The notes under the pieces were generated by a model. The model saw nothing but the letters and a program-made list of their open reading frames with translations, was not told where the DNA came from and ran no database searches. Of a stretch of DNA of 64,000 bases, positions 54,898 through 63,158 are shown piece after piece. Each line of letters starts with the position of its first letter. Position 1 is the stretch's first letter. Source of the DNA: Planctomycetota bacterium (lineage in GTDB: Bacteria; Planctomycetota; UBA1135; UBA2386); contig JADJPQ010000029.1 in NCBI GenBank assembly GCA_016713175.1, positions 124,001-188,000 on the forward strand, in the 5' to 3' direction. Made by a program: the position numbers and the translations under genes.

Positions 54898-57423
54898 ATG
54901 AACGAGATGCCTGTGCCACCAGAGCCAACCCCGACGGCGAGCGGACCCGGGCTGCCCGAGCCACTCGAGGAACGGGCCTTCCACATCCTGCTCGACCTGC
55001 CGGCGCGCGAACGCACCGCGGCATTCGAGCGGCTGTTGACCGAGCACCCCGAACACGCCGGCGAGCTGACGGGCCTGCGCCGCAACCTGCTCTCGGCGGA
55101 GTCTGCACTCCATGGCACGGGGCTGGCGGAGCCCCCGACGCTGATGCCGACCACGATCGGCCCCTATCGTCTGTTGCGGCGCTTGGGCGAGGGCGGCTTC
55201 GGCATCGTCTGGCTCGCGGAGCAGGAACACCCGCTGCGTCGGCAGGTCGCGCTGAAACTCATCCGCCCGGGCATGGACACGGTGACCGTACTGCGGCGAT
55301 TCGACGCCGAACGAGAACTGCTGGCCCGCTTCGACCACCCGTGCATCGCGCGGGTCCTCGATGCCGGCGCCACACCGGCCGGGGATCCGTACCTGGTCAC
55401 CGAGTTCATCGACGGGCCGCCGCTGCATCGGTTCTGTGCCGATCACGATCTGTCGGTCGGCGCTCGCGTCGAGCTCTTCGTGACGATCTGCGACGGTGTC
55501 CACCACGCGCATCAGCGCGGCGTCATCCATCGCGACCTGAAACCGAGCAACGTGCTGGTGGCCGACATCGATGGGCAGCCTCGGGCCAAGATCATCGACT
55601 TCGGCATTGCCCGTGCGGCGGGTGGCCGTTCGCCCGCGGAACTGACCCAGGCCGGCACGCTGTTGGGCACGCCCGAGTACATGAGCCCCGAGCAAGCGGA
55701 AGGCGGTGACATCGACGTACGCACCGATGTCTACGCCCTCGGCGTCATGCTGTACGAACTGCTGGTCGGCGATCTGCCGGGTGGCCGCGTCCGATGGCGC
55801 CAGGCCGGCTTCACCGAACTGCTGGACCTGATCCGCCAGTGCCAGGCGACCCGACCGAGTGTGGCGGCGGCCGATCCGGCACACCGGCGCGCCTTGCGCG
55901 GCGACCTCGACTGGATCATCCTGACAGCGCTGCACAAGGACCGAACCCAACGCTACGGCACGGTGGCCGCGCTGCAGCACGATCTGGTTGCCTACCTGCA
56001 GAACCGCGCAGTGTCGGCGGGTCCCCCGGGGTTCGGCTATCGCCTCGCCAGGTTCCTTCGCCGCCATCGGCTCGCAGCGGCCGCCGGCGCCACCGTGGGG
56101 CTGGCGCTGTTGATCGCGTTGGGGTCCACGATGCAGGCCTGGCGAGCCACCGCTGCGGCCGAGACCGAGGCCCGCTCGCGCCTCGACCAGTTTGCCTGCC
56201 TCGCCGACGTCCTGGTGCTGCGCGAGCTGCAACAGGTCGCCGAAGACGCCTGGCCGCCGGATCCCGATCGCGTTGCCGAGTACGATGCCTGGTTGCTGCG
56301 GGTCCAGCAGCTGATCCAGCGTCGGCCGCAGCGGCAGGAGATCGCAACGCGAGAACCGGGGATCGGGGACGTCGCCGGTCGCTTCCTGCAGCAGACCCTG
56401 GCCCGGTTGGAACAGGACGTCGCGAGCTTCACCGCCGAACAGGGAGCCGTCGCGGATGTGCAGCGCCGACGCGCGTTCGCGGCCAGCGTTGTCGAACGTT
56501 CGCTGGTCGAGCCAGCTGCCCGTTGGCAGGCTGCGATCGAGGCGATCGCGACCGCGGCGGTGTACCGCGGGCTGCGGATCCGTCCGCAACTCGGGCTCGT
56601 ACCGCTCGGCCCCGATCCGGTCAGCGGACTCCACGAGTTCGCCGTGCTGCAGACGGGCACCGTGCCAGAACGCGGGCCGGACCGTCGGCTGAACCTGGTC
56701 GACGAGACCGCGCTGGTGTTGGTGCTGATTCCGGGCGGGCGCCTACCGGAGGGCGTCGGCCAGGGAATGGAACTCGCACCGTTCCTGCTCGCCCGGCACG
56801 AGATGACGCGGGGCCAGTGGCTCCAGGCCTTCGGCAACGACCCAAGTGCCTACCCGATCGGCCAACGCACCGAGGACGGCGTCATCGGCCACCGCCATCC
56901 CGTGGAGAACCTCAGTTGGATCGAGGCCGACACCGCCATGCGACGACTGCGCCTGCAGCTGCCGACGGCAGCGCAGTGGGAGTACGGCTGCCGCGCCGGC
57001 AGCACGGGACGATGGTGCACCGGCGACGATCCGGAAGAACTCGAAGGCCATGCGAACATCGCCGGCCGTGAGGCGCGGCGAATGGCCGCCGCAGGCCTGG
57101 TGATCACGCCCGAACTGGAGGACGATTGGGTGTTCGTCGCCCCGGTGGGTTCGCTGCTGCCCAACGCCTTCGGCCTGCACGATGTCCATGGCAACCTCGG
57201 CGAATGGTGCCGCGACGCAATCGAGTCTCCGGACGCACCGATGCGCGACGGTGACGGCCTGCGCGGCACTGGCCTGCCGCCGGAGGCCCAACACGTCGTT
57301 CGTGGCGGCTCCTTCGGTGATCCGGCACAGCGCGCCACCTGCGCGTTCCCGAGCGCGGGCTTCGGCAACGTCAAGAACCAGCTCGTCGGTGTGCGTCCGG
57401 CGCGAGCGCTGGAGCTTCCCTGA
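54898..57423 (+). CDS. Membrane Ser/Thr kinase fused to FGE-sulfatase-like domain
   Basis: 841 residues. The protein kinase domain spans ~88-365, with the Gly loop GEGGFG (97-102), the VALK lysine (~120), HRDLKPSN (211-218) and DFG (234-236), all catalytic residues present. A transmembrane helix lies at ~395-415 (LAAAAGATVGLALLIALGS). A formylglycine-generating-enzyme-like domain covers ~600-840, with PVENLSWIEA, RLQLPTAAQWEYGCRAGS, NAFGLHDVHGNLGEWC and VVRGGSF. The FGE part is probably a sensor or ligand-binding fold rather than an oxidase, because only scattered Cys are present. The ATG lies 38 bp from the divergent ECF sigma start. Confidence 0.9.
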   Translation: MNEMPVPPEPTPTASGPGLPEPLEERAFHILLDLPARERTAAFERLLTEHPEHAGELTGLRRNLLSAESALHGTGLAEPPTLMPTTIGPYRLLRRLGEGGFGIVWLAEQEHPLRRQVALKLIRPGMDTVTVLRRFDAERELLARFDHPCIARVLDAGATPAGDPYLVTEFIDGPPLHRFCADHDLSVGARVELFVTICDGVHHAHQRGVIHRDLKPSNVLVADIDGQPRAKIIDFGIARAAGGRSPAELTQAGTLLGTPEYMSPEQAEGGDIDVRTDVYALGVMLYELLVGDLPGGRVRWRQAGFTELLDLIRQCQATRPSVAAADPAHRRALRGDLDWIILTALHKDRTQRYGTVAALQHDLVAYLQNRAVSAGPPGFGYRLARFLRRHRLAAAAGATVGLALLIALGSTMQAWRATAAAETEARSRLDQFACLADVLVLRELQQVAEDAWPPDPDRVAEYDAWLLRVQQLIQRRPQRQEIATREPGIGDVAGRFLQQTLARLEQDVASFTAEQGAVADVQRRRAFAASVVERSLVEPAARWQAAIEAIATAAVYRGLRIRPQLGLVPLGPDPVSGLHEFAVLQTGTVPERGPDRRLNLVDETALVLVLIPGGRLPEGVGQGMELAPFLLARHEMTRGQWLQAFGNDPSAYPIGQRTEDGVIGHRHPVENLSWIEADTAMRRLRLQLPTAAQWEYGCRAGSTGRWCTGDDPEELEGHANIAGREARRMAAAGLVITPELEDDWVFVAPVGSLLPNAFGLHDVHGNLGEWCRDAIESPDAPMRDGDGLRGTGLPPEAQHVVRGGSFGDPAQRATCAFPSAGFGNVKNQLVGVRPARALELP

Positions 57424-57440
57424 GAGAACGTCGCGCCTGG

Positions 57441-58166
57441 TCAGTCGCCCGTGGGCGTGTCGACTGCCGCGGGGCGCAGACCAAAGCGATCCGTCACGAC
57501 GGCATGCGCCACGTACAGCAACGGCGTCAACGCGACCGCCACGATCATCTTGTAGACGTAGGCCATGCCGGCCCACCCGAGGATCGTCGACAACGCGATC
57601 GGCTCGCCGGTGGCGGCGGTCGCGCCATACAGCGCGAGGACGTTGACCACCAGCGTGTCGAACACCTGACTGATCGCGGTCGAACCGGTCGCCCGCAGCC
57701 ACAGCCGCCGTTCCTGCGTGATCCGCTTGAACCACGCGAACGCCTGGATGTCGATCAGCTGGGCGAGCAGGTAGGCGAGAATCGACGCGCCGAAGAACCG
57801 CGGCGACATGCCGAACACCGCGACGAACGCGTCCTGCGCGATCGGCGTGTTGGCGGCTGGCGGCAGCGCACAGGCAACCTGGAGCACGACGAACGCGAAC
57901 ATCAGCATCGCCATACCGACCAGCGTCAGGAAGCGCGCGCCGCGGCGGCCGTAGTACTCGTTGACGACGTCGGTCAGCAGGAACGTGATCGGGAACGGGA
58001 TGACCCCGCACGAGATGCCGAGATCGCCGAGGTGGAAGAACTTGCCGCCGATCATGTTGGCGACCAGCAGCGCGGTGAGGAAGACAGCCGCCAGCACCAC
58101 GAACACGCGGTGGCGCAGCAGTTCGCGCTTGCCATCGGCCAGCATCGGGGTGGACGGCGTGGGCAT
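57441..58166 (-). CDS. yhhQ: Queuosine precursor transporter (YhhQ/VUT family)
   Basis: 241 residues with six or so transmembrane helices. Conserved features: VANMIGGKFFHLG, IPFPITFLLTDVVNEYYGRRGAR and SPRFFGASILAYLLAQLIDIQAFAWFK. The family imports preQ0/preQ1-type precursors for queuosine modification of tRNAs with GUN anticodons. Convergent with the kinase gene and downstream of the tRNA-Gln pair on the same strand; this adjacency is not functional evidence, because Gln tRNAs are not queuosine substrates. Confidence 0.9.
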   Translation of the reverse strand: MPTPSTPMLADGKRELLRHRVFVVLAAVFLTALLVANMIGGKFFHLGDLGISCGVIPFPITFLLTDVVNEYYGRRGARFLTLVGMAMLMFAFVVLQVACALPPAANTPIAQDAFVAVFGMSPRFFGASILAYLLAQLIDIQAFAWFKRITQERRLWLRATGSTAISQVFDTLVVNVLALYGATAATGEPIALSTILGWAGMAYVYKMIVAVALTPLLYVAHAVVTDRFGLRPAAVDTPTGD

Positions 58167-58232
58167 CGGTGCGGCAGCGGGCTCGGAAAGTGACGGCGCC
58201 CGTGCCCGGAAGGCCGGACACGGGCGCGTAAG

Positions 58233-58306
58233 TGGTTACCCCGCAAGGATTTGAACCTTGACAAACAGGACCAGAACCTGTTGTGCTACCGTTACACCAC
58301 GGGGTA
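58233..58306 (-). tRNA. tRNA-Gln (CTG anticodon), CCA encoded
   Basis: Reading the minus strand: acceptor TACCCCG/CGGGGTA, D-arm with AACGGTAG, anticodon loop TTCTGGT between ACAGG and CCTGT, variable TTGT, T-arm CAAGG-TTCAAAT-CCTTG, discriminator A and genomically encoded CCA. The anticodon CTG decodes CAG (Gln), the dominant Gln codon expected at this GC content. Confidence 0.92.
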
Positions 58307-58336
58307 GTTCGAAAGGCGAGTAGTTCGAAAGGCGAA
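58305..58336. repeat. 16-bp tandem direct repeat beside tRNA-Gln
   Basis: Two adjacent copies of TAGTTCGAAAGGCGAG, differing only in the last base, at 58305-58320 and 58321-58336. The first copy overlaps the 5' end of the CTG tRNA gene by two bases. It lies in the spacer between the two tRNA-Gln genes. Confidence 0.8.
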
Positions 58337-58397
58337 AAGAACGGACCTCCCGATGCAGCACCGCTTGCGCGGACCGGCAACGTGGCGTCCAGCAGGT

Positions 58398-58473
58398 TGG
58401 TTACCCCGGCTGGACTCGAACCAGCAACTAACAGGACCAAAACCTGCTGTGCTACCGATTACACCACGGGGTA
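58398..58473 (-). tRNA. tRNA-Gln (TTG anticodon), CCA encoded
   Basis: Minus strand: acceptor TACCCCG/CGGGGTA identical to the neighbouring tRNA, D-arm with AATCGGTAG, anticodon loop TTTTGGT (anticodon TTG) between GCAGG and CCTGT, variable TAGTT, T-arm GCTGG-TTCGAGT-CCAGC, discriminator A and encoded CCA. It reads CAA and by wobble CAG. Ninety-one bp separate the two genes, so they are probably co-transcribed. Confidence 0.93.
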
Positions 58474-58544
58474 GGGGCGAAAGATCCTAGCAACTCGGTA
58501 CGAGAACTCAACAGGCTACCGGCGCCGCCCGACCCCCCGTCCGA

Positions 58545-59792
58545 TCAGGTTCCCCGGGTAGCCCGCAGCAACGCGACCAGGACCTCGATGACCGCCCGTT
58601 CCCGGATGAACTCACGGCCGAGGTCTGGGATCTTGACCGTCCAGGCGCGCGACGACCCACCCTGGCACAGGCCAAAACACACGGTGCCCACCGGCTTGTC
58701 TGTGGTGCCGCCGCCGGGACCGGCGATGCCGGTGATGCTGACGCCAAGGGTGGCCCCCATCCGCTCGGCCACACCCGCCGCCATCGCCGCGGCAACCGGC
58801 TCGGAAACCGCGCCGTGCGCCGCGAGCAGCTCCGGATCCACGCCGAGCTGGCGTTCCTTGACGGCGTTGGCGTAGGCCACGACACCGCCCAGGAACACCG
58901 CCGAGATGCCGGCGATGTCGGTCAGCGTCGCCGCGAGCAGCCCGCCGGTGCACGACTCCGCGACGGCGATCGTGCTGTCGGTCGCCAACAGCCGGGCCGC
59001 GACCACGTGCGGCAGTTCATCGAGGCCTTCAGCGATCAGCCATTCGGCGACGAGTGGGCGCACGTCGTCGGCAGTGACGGCACACGCAGCCTGCGCCGCC
59101 GCCAGCGCCGGAGCCGTGGCGACGATCCGGACCGTCAACAGTCCGGCACTGACGGTGACACCGACCGCCGGATTGCGTCCGGGCACCATGAACGCCGCGA
59201 TCCGTTCGCCGAGCAGCGCTTCGCTCGGTCCCACCAACCGCAGCCAATGCTGCGCGGTCGGGGTCAGGCCCGGCAGCGCGCGGATCGCAGGCAACACCGC
59301 GTCGCGCATCAACGTCTGCATCTCGCGCGGCACGCCCGGCAGGGCGAACAGCAGGCCCCGGCCGATCCGCAGCGAGAACGCCGGCGCCGTGCCGACCGGA
59401 TTGTCGATCACCGTCGCGCCGACGGGGAACATCGCCTGCCGTCGGTTGCTCTCCGGCACCGGACGGCAGCGGCGGCCCAGGTAGGCGCGAATGACCTGCC
59501 ACGAACGCTCATCGAAGGCGAGCGGCTGACCCTGCAGGCTGGCGGCGACATCGCGCGTCCGATCGTCGAGCGTCGGGCCAAGCCCGCCGGTGGCGATCAC
59601 GATGTCGGCGCGGGCACAGGCCTGCGCCATCGCGTCGCGCAGCACTTCCGGTTCGTCGGAGGCCACGGTGAAGCGGACGACCGGCACGCCGACCGCTTCG
59701 AGCTGCTGCGCGATCCACTTGCTGTTGGTGTCGAGCAACGCGCCGTGCAACAGCTCGTCGCCGATCGCCAGCACTTCGCCGCGGAGGGTCAT
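58545..59792 (-). CDS. cinA: CinA: nicotinamide-nucleotide amidase with MoaB-like domain
   Basis: 415 residues. The N-terminal CinA/MoCF domain has EVLAIGDELLHGALLDTNS and IVIATGGLGPTLDDRTRD. The C-terminal amidohydrolase domain has TIAVAESCTGGLLAATLTDIAG (catalytic Ser) and GVSITGIAGPGGGTTDKPVGTV. It deamidates NMN in pyridine-nucleotide salvage, and the N-terminal domain is a pyrophosphatase-type module. ATG 59792 overlaps the tatC stop (ATGA), so the two are translationally coupled. Confidence 0.94.
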   Translation of the reverse strand: MTLRGEVLAIGDELLHGALLDTNSKWIAQQLEAVGVPVVRFTVASDEPEVLRDAMAQACARADIVIATGGLGPTLDDRTRDVAASLQGQPLAFDERSWQVIRAYLGRRCRPVPESNRRQAMFPVGATVIDNPVGTAPAFSLRIGRGLLFALPGVPREMQTLMRDAVLPAIRALPGLTPTAQHWLRLVGPSEALLGERIAAFMVPGRNPAVGVTVSAGLLTVRIVATAPALAAAQAACAVTADDVRPLVAEWLIAEGLDELPHVVAARLLATDSTIAVAESCTGGLLAATLTDIAGISAVFLGGVVAYANAVKERQLGVDPELLAAHGAVSEPVAAAMAAGVAERMGATLGVSITGIAGPGGGTTDKPVGTVCFGLCQGGSSRAWTVKIPDLGREFIRERAVIEVLVALLRATRGT

Positions 59793-60691
59793 GGGACGAC
59801 TCCCGGAAGCCGTTCGCGGCGTCGGCCGGTGCGCGTCAGCAGCAGACCGAGCACGAACAAGGCCAGCATCGGCACCGCCAGCAACATCATGCTGAACGGA
59901 TCGGGCGGCGAGATCACGGCGGCCAGCGCGAAGATCAGCAGCACCGCCATCCGCCAGTTCTTGACCATCATCTCGTGCCGGACCAGGCCGATCCGCTGCA
60001 GCGCCAGCATCACCAGCGGCAACTGGAACACGACCCCGAGCGCGGCGGTCAGCGAGAACAGCAGGTTGAAGTAGTTGCCGACCGTCAGCCACGGACTGAC
60101 CAGGCCGGGAACCTGCATCTTGATCAGGTAGCCGAGCCCGAACGGCAACGCGACGAAGTAGCCGAAGGCGACACCAGCAGCCAGCAACGCGGTCATGAAC
60201 GGGAAGTAGCGGTAGAACACCGCGCGCTCCTTCGCATACAGCCCGGCGGCGATGAAGGCCCACACCTGCCACACCACGATCGGCGCCGACAGCACCAGCG
60301 CGAAGATCACCGACGCCATCAGGAACGTCCAGAAGTCCTCGACCCCGCCCGCAGCCATCAGTTCATACGGCAGCTTGTAGCCACTCCGATCCGGGATCAG
60401 GTGCACCAGGTCAGCCTTGTAGCTGCCGTCCAGCACGCGCTGTCCGTTGGCGCGGCACCACTGGACGAACGCCTTGTACTCCGGCTCCGCCCCCGCCGGG
60501 GTCTTGTCGCGCTCCTCGATCGCGACCAGGTACTCCTCGAAACCGCGAACCCACAGGATCCGGTAGGGCTCGACGACGATCGCCATCACCTGATCGTGGA
60601 ACGGCGCCAGCGCCAGGATCGAGACGACGACCGCGATCACGGCGCGCAGCAGCCGCTTGCGCAGTTCGTCGAGGTGATCGCCGAACGACAT
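59789..60691 (-). CDS. tatC: Sec-independent translocase subunit TatC
   Basis: 300 residues. ATG 60691 (MSFGDHLDELRKRLL) follows GAGGAG at 9 nt; a GTG at 60748 would add 19 residues. Six transmembrane helices are visible, with SAPIVVWQVWAFIAAGLYAKERA, the diagnostic TatC segment. An insertion of roughly 60-70 residues sits in the first periplasmic loop (VAIEERDKTPAGAEPEYK to DRSGYKLPYELMAAGG) compared with the ~250-residue E. coli protein. TatC recognises twin-arginine signals such as that of the DUF1501 protein here. No tatA/tatB is nearby. Confidence 0.92.
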   Translation of the reverse strand: MSFGDHLDELRKRLLRAVIAVVVSILALAPFHDQVMAIVVEPYRILWVRGFEEYLVAIEERDKTPAGAEPEYKAFVQWCRANGQRVLDGSYKADLVHLIPDRSGYKLPYELMAAGGVEDFWTFLMASVIFALVLSAPIVVWQVWAFIAAGLYAKERAVFYRYFPFMTALLAAGVAFGYFVALPFGLGYLIKMQVPGLVSPWLTVGNYFNLLFSLTAALGVVFQLPLVMLALQRIGLVRHEMMVKNWRMAVLLIFALAAVISPPDPFSMMLLAVPMLALFVLGLLLTRTGRRRERLPGVVP

Positions 60692-60787
60692 GCGCGGCAG
60701 CTCCTCGCGGTCGAGAGCTCGGCGGATTCCAGGATCGTCCAGGGGCACGCGGCGAACGATAGCGTTGGAGGCTGGCGCCACCAACGA

Positions 60788-60823
60788 CGCGGGCCGCGTC
60801 CTCGGTAGAGAACGCGGCCCGCG
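60788..60823 (-). terminator. Strong inverted repeat downstream of the BRCT-like gene
   Basis: Perfect 12-bp stem CGCGGGCCGCGT / ACGCGGCCCGCG around a 12-nt loop. It lies 70 bp past the stop of the coiled-coil/BRCT-like gene and before tatC. No U-tract follows on either strand. It probably marks transcript end or attenuation between the two genes, and it argues against extending tatC upstream through this region. Confidence 0.6.
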
Positions 60824-60857
60824 GCGATCCGTCACATCGCGCCTGGCGCGATGCCCG

Positions 60858-60908
60858 ACTCAAAGCTCGATCAGACTCGCAGCTTGATCAGACTCACAGC
60901 TTGATCAG
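60858..60908. repeat. Three tandem 17-bp units spanning a stop codon
   Basis: Units at 60858-60874, 60875-60891 and 60892-60908. On the minus strand they read CTGATCAAGCTGTGAGT, CTGATCAAGCTGCGAGT and CTGATCGAGCTTTGAGT. The first of these contains the last codons (LIKL) and the TGA stop of the BRCT-like gene; the other two lie in its 3' untranslated region. Confidence 0.85.
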
Positions 60909-62168
60909 ATCGCTGATCTTCTTCAGCGGCACGAACTCGACGCGCAGGTCGAGCGCGGTCTTGTATTCCGCCGACTCCTCGACCTTGGTGAAGCCATCGC
61001 CGGCCTCGTTGATCGAGTCGTCGCCCAGGATCACGGTGTCGATGCCCGGGCCCATCTTGCTGACGACCTTGTTGCCCAGGTTCTCGAGCAGCATCTGCAG
61101 CTCGGGCTTGTTGTGCGGGTAGGTGAAGCGACCCATCAGGTAGATGTTGCGGACGACGCGCGGGCTGTAGATCTCGCTGAACAGCAGGTCGCCTTCGCGA
61201 ACCGCGTCGCCGACCGGATCGACCACACCGCTGAGCTCGACTGCGGCCTGTTCCTGCGCGACATCGGTGACGGTCGCGTAGGCTTTGACCTGGTTGGTGT
61301 GCGGGTTGCGCACCCGGAACGTCGTGCCGGCCCGCAGCATGTCCTTGCGGCCCAGGTTGATGTACGCGATCGGCACGCCGGTGCGAGCCACCAGCACCTT
61401 GCCGTCGGCGACGTCGGGCGCGTTGTGCAGCGCTTCGCGGGCGATCAGCGCCGAGTTGTGACCTTCCAGGTTGGCCTTTTCGACGTTCAGCGCCTTCTCA
61501 CGCGCCGTCGCCGCGTCCGCCGCCGCCTGCATCTGGTCGACCTTGTCGCGCAGGTTCTGTTGCAGACTGGCAATCTGCGACTTCTGGGCGTCGGTGGCGC
61601 TGACGAAGTCCGCGCGGATCTGGTCGGTGGTGGTCTTGTACTCGTTGCCGCGCGTGGTGGCCTCGGCCGTCGCACGCGCGAACTTGGCATCGACTTCGCT
61701 CTTCTCGCCGCGCACCTTGGCCAGCTCGGACTCGATGTCCTTGACGCGCTGGTTCAGCGCCGCGACCTTGGTCGCCGCCGCACCGAGCACGTTTTCGAGG
61801 CCACGTGCCTCGGAGACTCCCACCGCCGAGCAGAAGGCGGTCAGCACCTGGCGGATGTCGGCAGGGCTCATCACGCCCTTGATGTCCGCAAGCGACTGAC
61901 CGAAGTACGAGTCGACCGACTCGGACCGGCCGGCGTAGCTGCCACCCTTCTCGATGACGCCGTTCAGGTCCTCGACCAGATGCGTCAGCAGCAGGTTCTT
62001 GCCGCGCTGCGGCTCGTTGTCCTTGTTTACGGCTGCCAGCTTTTCGCGCAGGATCGTGGCCTGGTCCTGGCTCACGTAGGCAAAGCCCAGCGCGCCCAGG
62101 AACATGATCAGCAGGATCAGGAAGAACATCATCGGGACGTGAGCGGCGCCGCTCTGACGAGTGTGCAT
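60894..62168 (-). CDS. Membrane-anchored coiled-coil protein with BRCT-like C-terminus
   Basis: 424 residues; ATG 62168 follows ACAGGAG. A transmembrane helix at ~13-32 (MMFFLILLIMFLGALGF) anchors the protein; it is not a cleavable signal. Residues ~110-255 are predicted coiled coil (VKDIESELAKVRGEKSEVD, SLQQNLRDKVDQM). A middle beta domain (~260-340) contains RTGVPIAYINLGRKDMLRAG. The last ~85 residues (NIYLMGRFTYPHNKPEL, LGNKVVSKMGPGIDTVILG, YKTALDLRVEFVPL) fit the BRCT pattern: L-x-G-x-F, G-x-x-V, D-x-x-I-x-G and a C-terminal helix. Ligand unknown. A membrane-tethered BRCT is uncommon. Confidence 0.7.
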   Translation of the reverse strand: MHTRQSGAAHVPMMFFLILLIMFLGALGFAYVSQDQATILREKLAAVNKDNEPQRGKNLLLTHLVEDLNGVIEKGGSYAGRSESVDSYFGQSLADIKGVMSPADIRQVLTAFCSAVGVSEARGLENVLGAAATKVAALNQRVKDIESELAKVRGEKSEVDAKFARATAEATTRGNEYKTTTDQIRADFVSATDAQKSQIASLQQNLRDKVDQMQAAADAATAREKALNVEKANLEGHNSALIAREALHNAPDVADGKVLVARTGVPIAYINLGRKDMLRAGTTFRVRNPHTNQVKAYATVTDVAQEQAAVELSGVVDPVGDAVREGDLLFSEIYSPRVVRNIYLMGRFTYPHNKPELQMLLENLGNKVVSKMGPGIDTVILGDDSINEAGDGFTKVEESAEYKTALDLRVEFVPLKKISDLIKL

Positions 62169-62460
62169 TGGAACCGAGCTCCTGTGGGGTCTGTTCGAGT
62201 TCGTGCGCCGCAGGGCGCCGAGGGTACGCGAGTGGACGACGTTGGGGTGACGGAAGAGTCTAGCCCAGGATTGGAGGGAGAGCCTTGCTGGTCCCGGGAT
62301 GAGGGCACATCCGTTGCGGTCACTGGCCCCTGCCGGGCAAACGCCTGGAACAGGAACCGGAAACCGGGGGCAGCGAGGGTGCGGATCTTAGAAAGGCAGC
62401 CAAGCCGAGGTCAAGGCACTGCCCGGACCTGACTTGCCAGCCATCCCACTCTACCCCAGG

Positions 62461-63129
62461 ATGGACACGGTGCCGCCAGCCCATCCTGAGAACCCGACCT
62501 CCCACCCGGTGTTCGGGCGCCAACCGCCCATCGTCATCGGCCTGATGGGTGGCATCGCTTCGGGGAAAACCGCCGTCGCGGGCCTGTTCACCGCGCATGG
62601 CTTGCGACACATCGACGCCGACCGGATCGCCCGCGAGGTCACCATGCGGCCCGCCGTCCTGGCGGCGATCGGCCGGCGCTTCGGGACCGCGGTGATTGCG
62701 GCGGATGGCAGTCTGGACCGCGTGGCGCTGGCAGCCCGCGTTTTTTCCGACCCGACCGCGCGGCACGATCTGGAAGCACTGACCCACCCACCGATCCGCG
62801 CCGCCATTCTCGCGGCCTTGCAACAAGCCAGGCAGGCGGGCGCCTCCGTCCTGCTCGACGCCCCGCTGCTGCTGGAGGGCGGTCTGATCGATCAGTGCGA
62901 CGAGGTGGTGTTCGTCGACGCCGCCGAAGCCGTCCGCCGCGCCCGCGCCCGCGCCCGCGGCTGGGCGGACGATGAACTGGCGCGCCGCGAGGCCGCGCAG
63001 GCATCGCTCGCGGTGAAAATGGCGCGCGCGACGACTACCATCCACAACGACGGCGACCTCGCCGACACCGCCAGGCAGGTCGCCGCGGCGCTGGCGCGCT
63101 GGGCGACGGCTCCCGACCCCGACCGCTGA
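62461..63129 (+). CDS. coaE: Dephospho-CoA kinase
   Basis: 222 residues; last step of CoA synthesis, phosphorylating the 3'-OH of dephospho-CoA. Walker A in IGLMGGIASGKTAVA, then HIDADRIAREV, ARVFSDPTARHDLEALTHPPIR, VLLDAPLLLEGGL and VVFVDA are all standard CoaE blocks. An N-terminal extension of ~25 residues precedes the P-loop. ATG 62461 is used; TTG 62434 is possible. The 292 bp upstream to the divergent BRCT-like gene shows no other gene. Rho follows 29 nt downstream. Confidence 0.92.
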   Translation: MDTVPPAHPENPTSHPVFGRQPPIVIGLMGGIASGKTAVAGLFTAHGLRHIDADRIAREVTMRPAVLAAIGRRFGTAVIAADGSLDRVALAARVFSDPTARHDLEALTHPPIRAAILAALQQARQAGASVLLDAPLLLEGGLIDQCDEVVFVDAAEAVRRARARARGWADDELARREAAQASLAVKMARATTTIHNDGDLADTARQVAAALARWATAPDPDR

Positions 63130-63158
63130 CGGACCGCCGGTCCTTCCTGCGCCAAGCC

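Noticed and set aside
57441..58473. A functional link between the queuosine-precursor transporter and the neighbouring tRNA genes.
   Set aside because: Queuosine is placed in tRNAs with GUN anticodons (Asn, Asp, His, Tyr), not Gln, so proximity is probably incidental.
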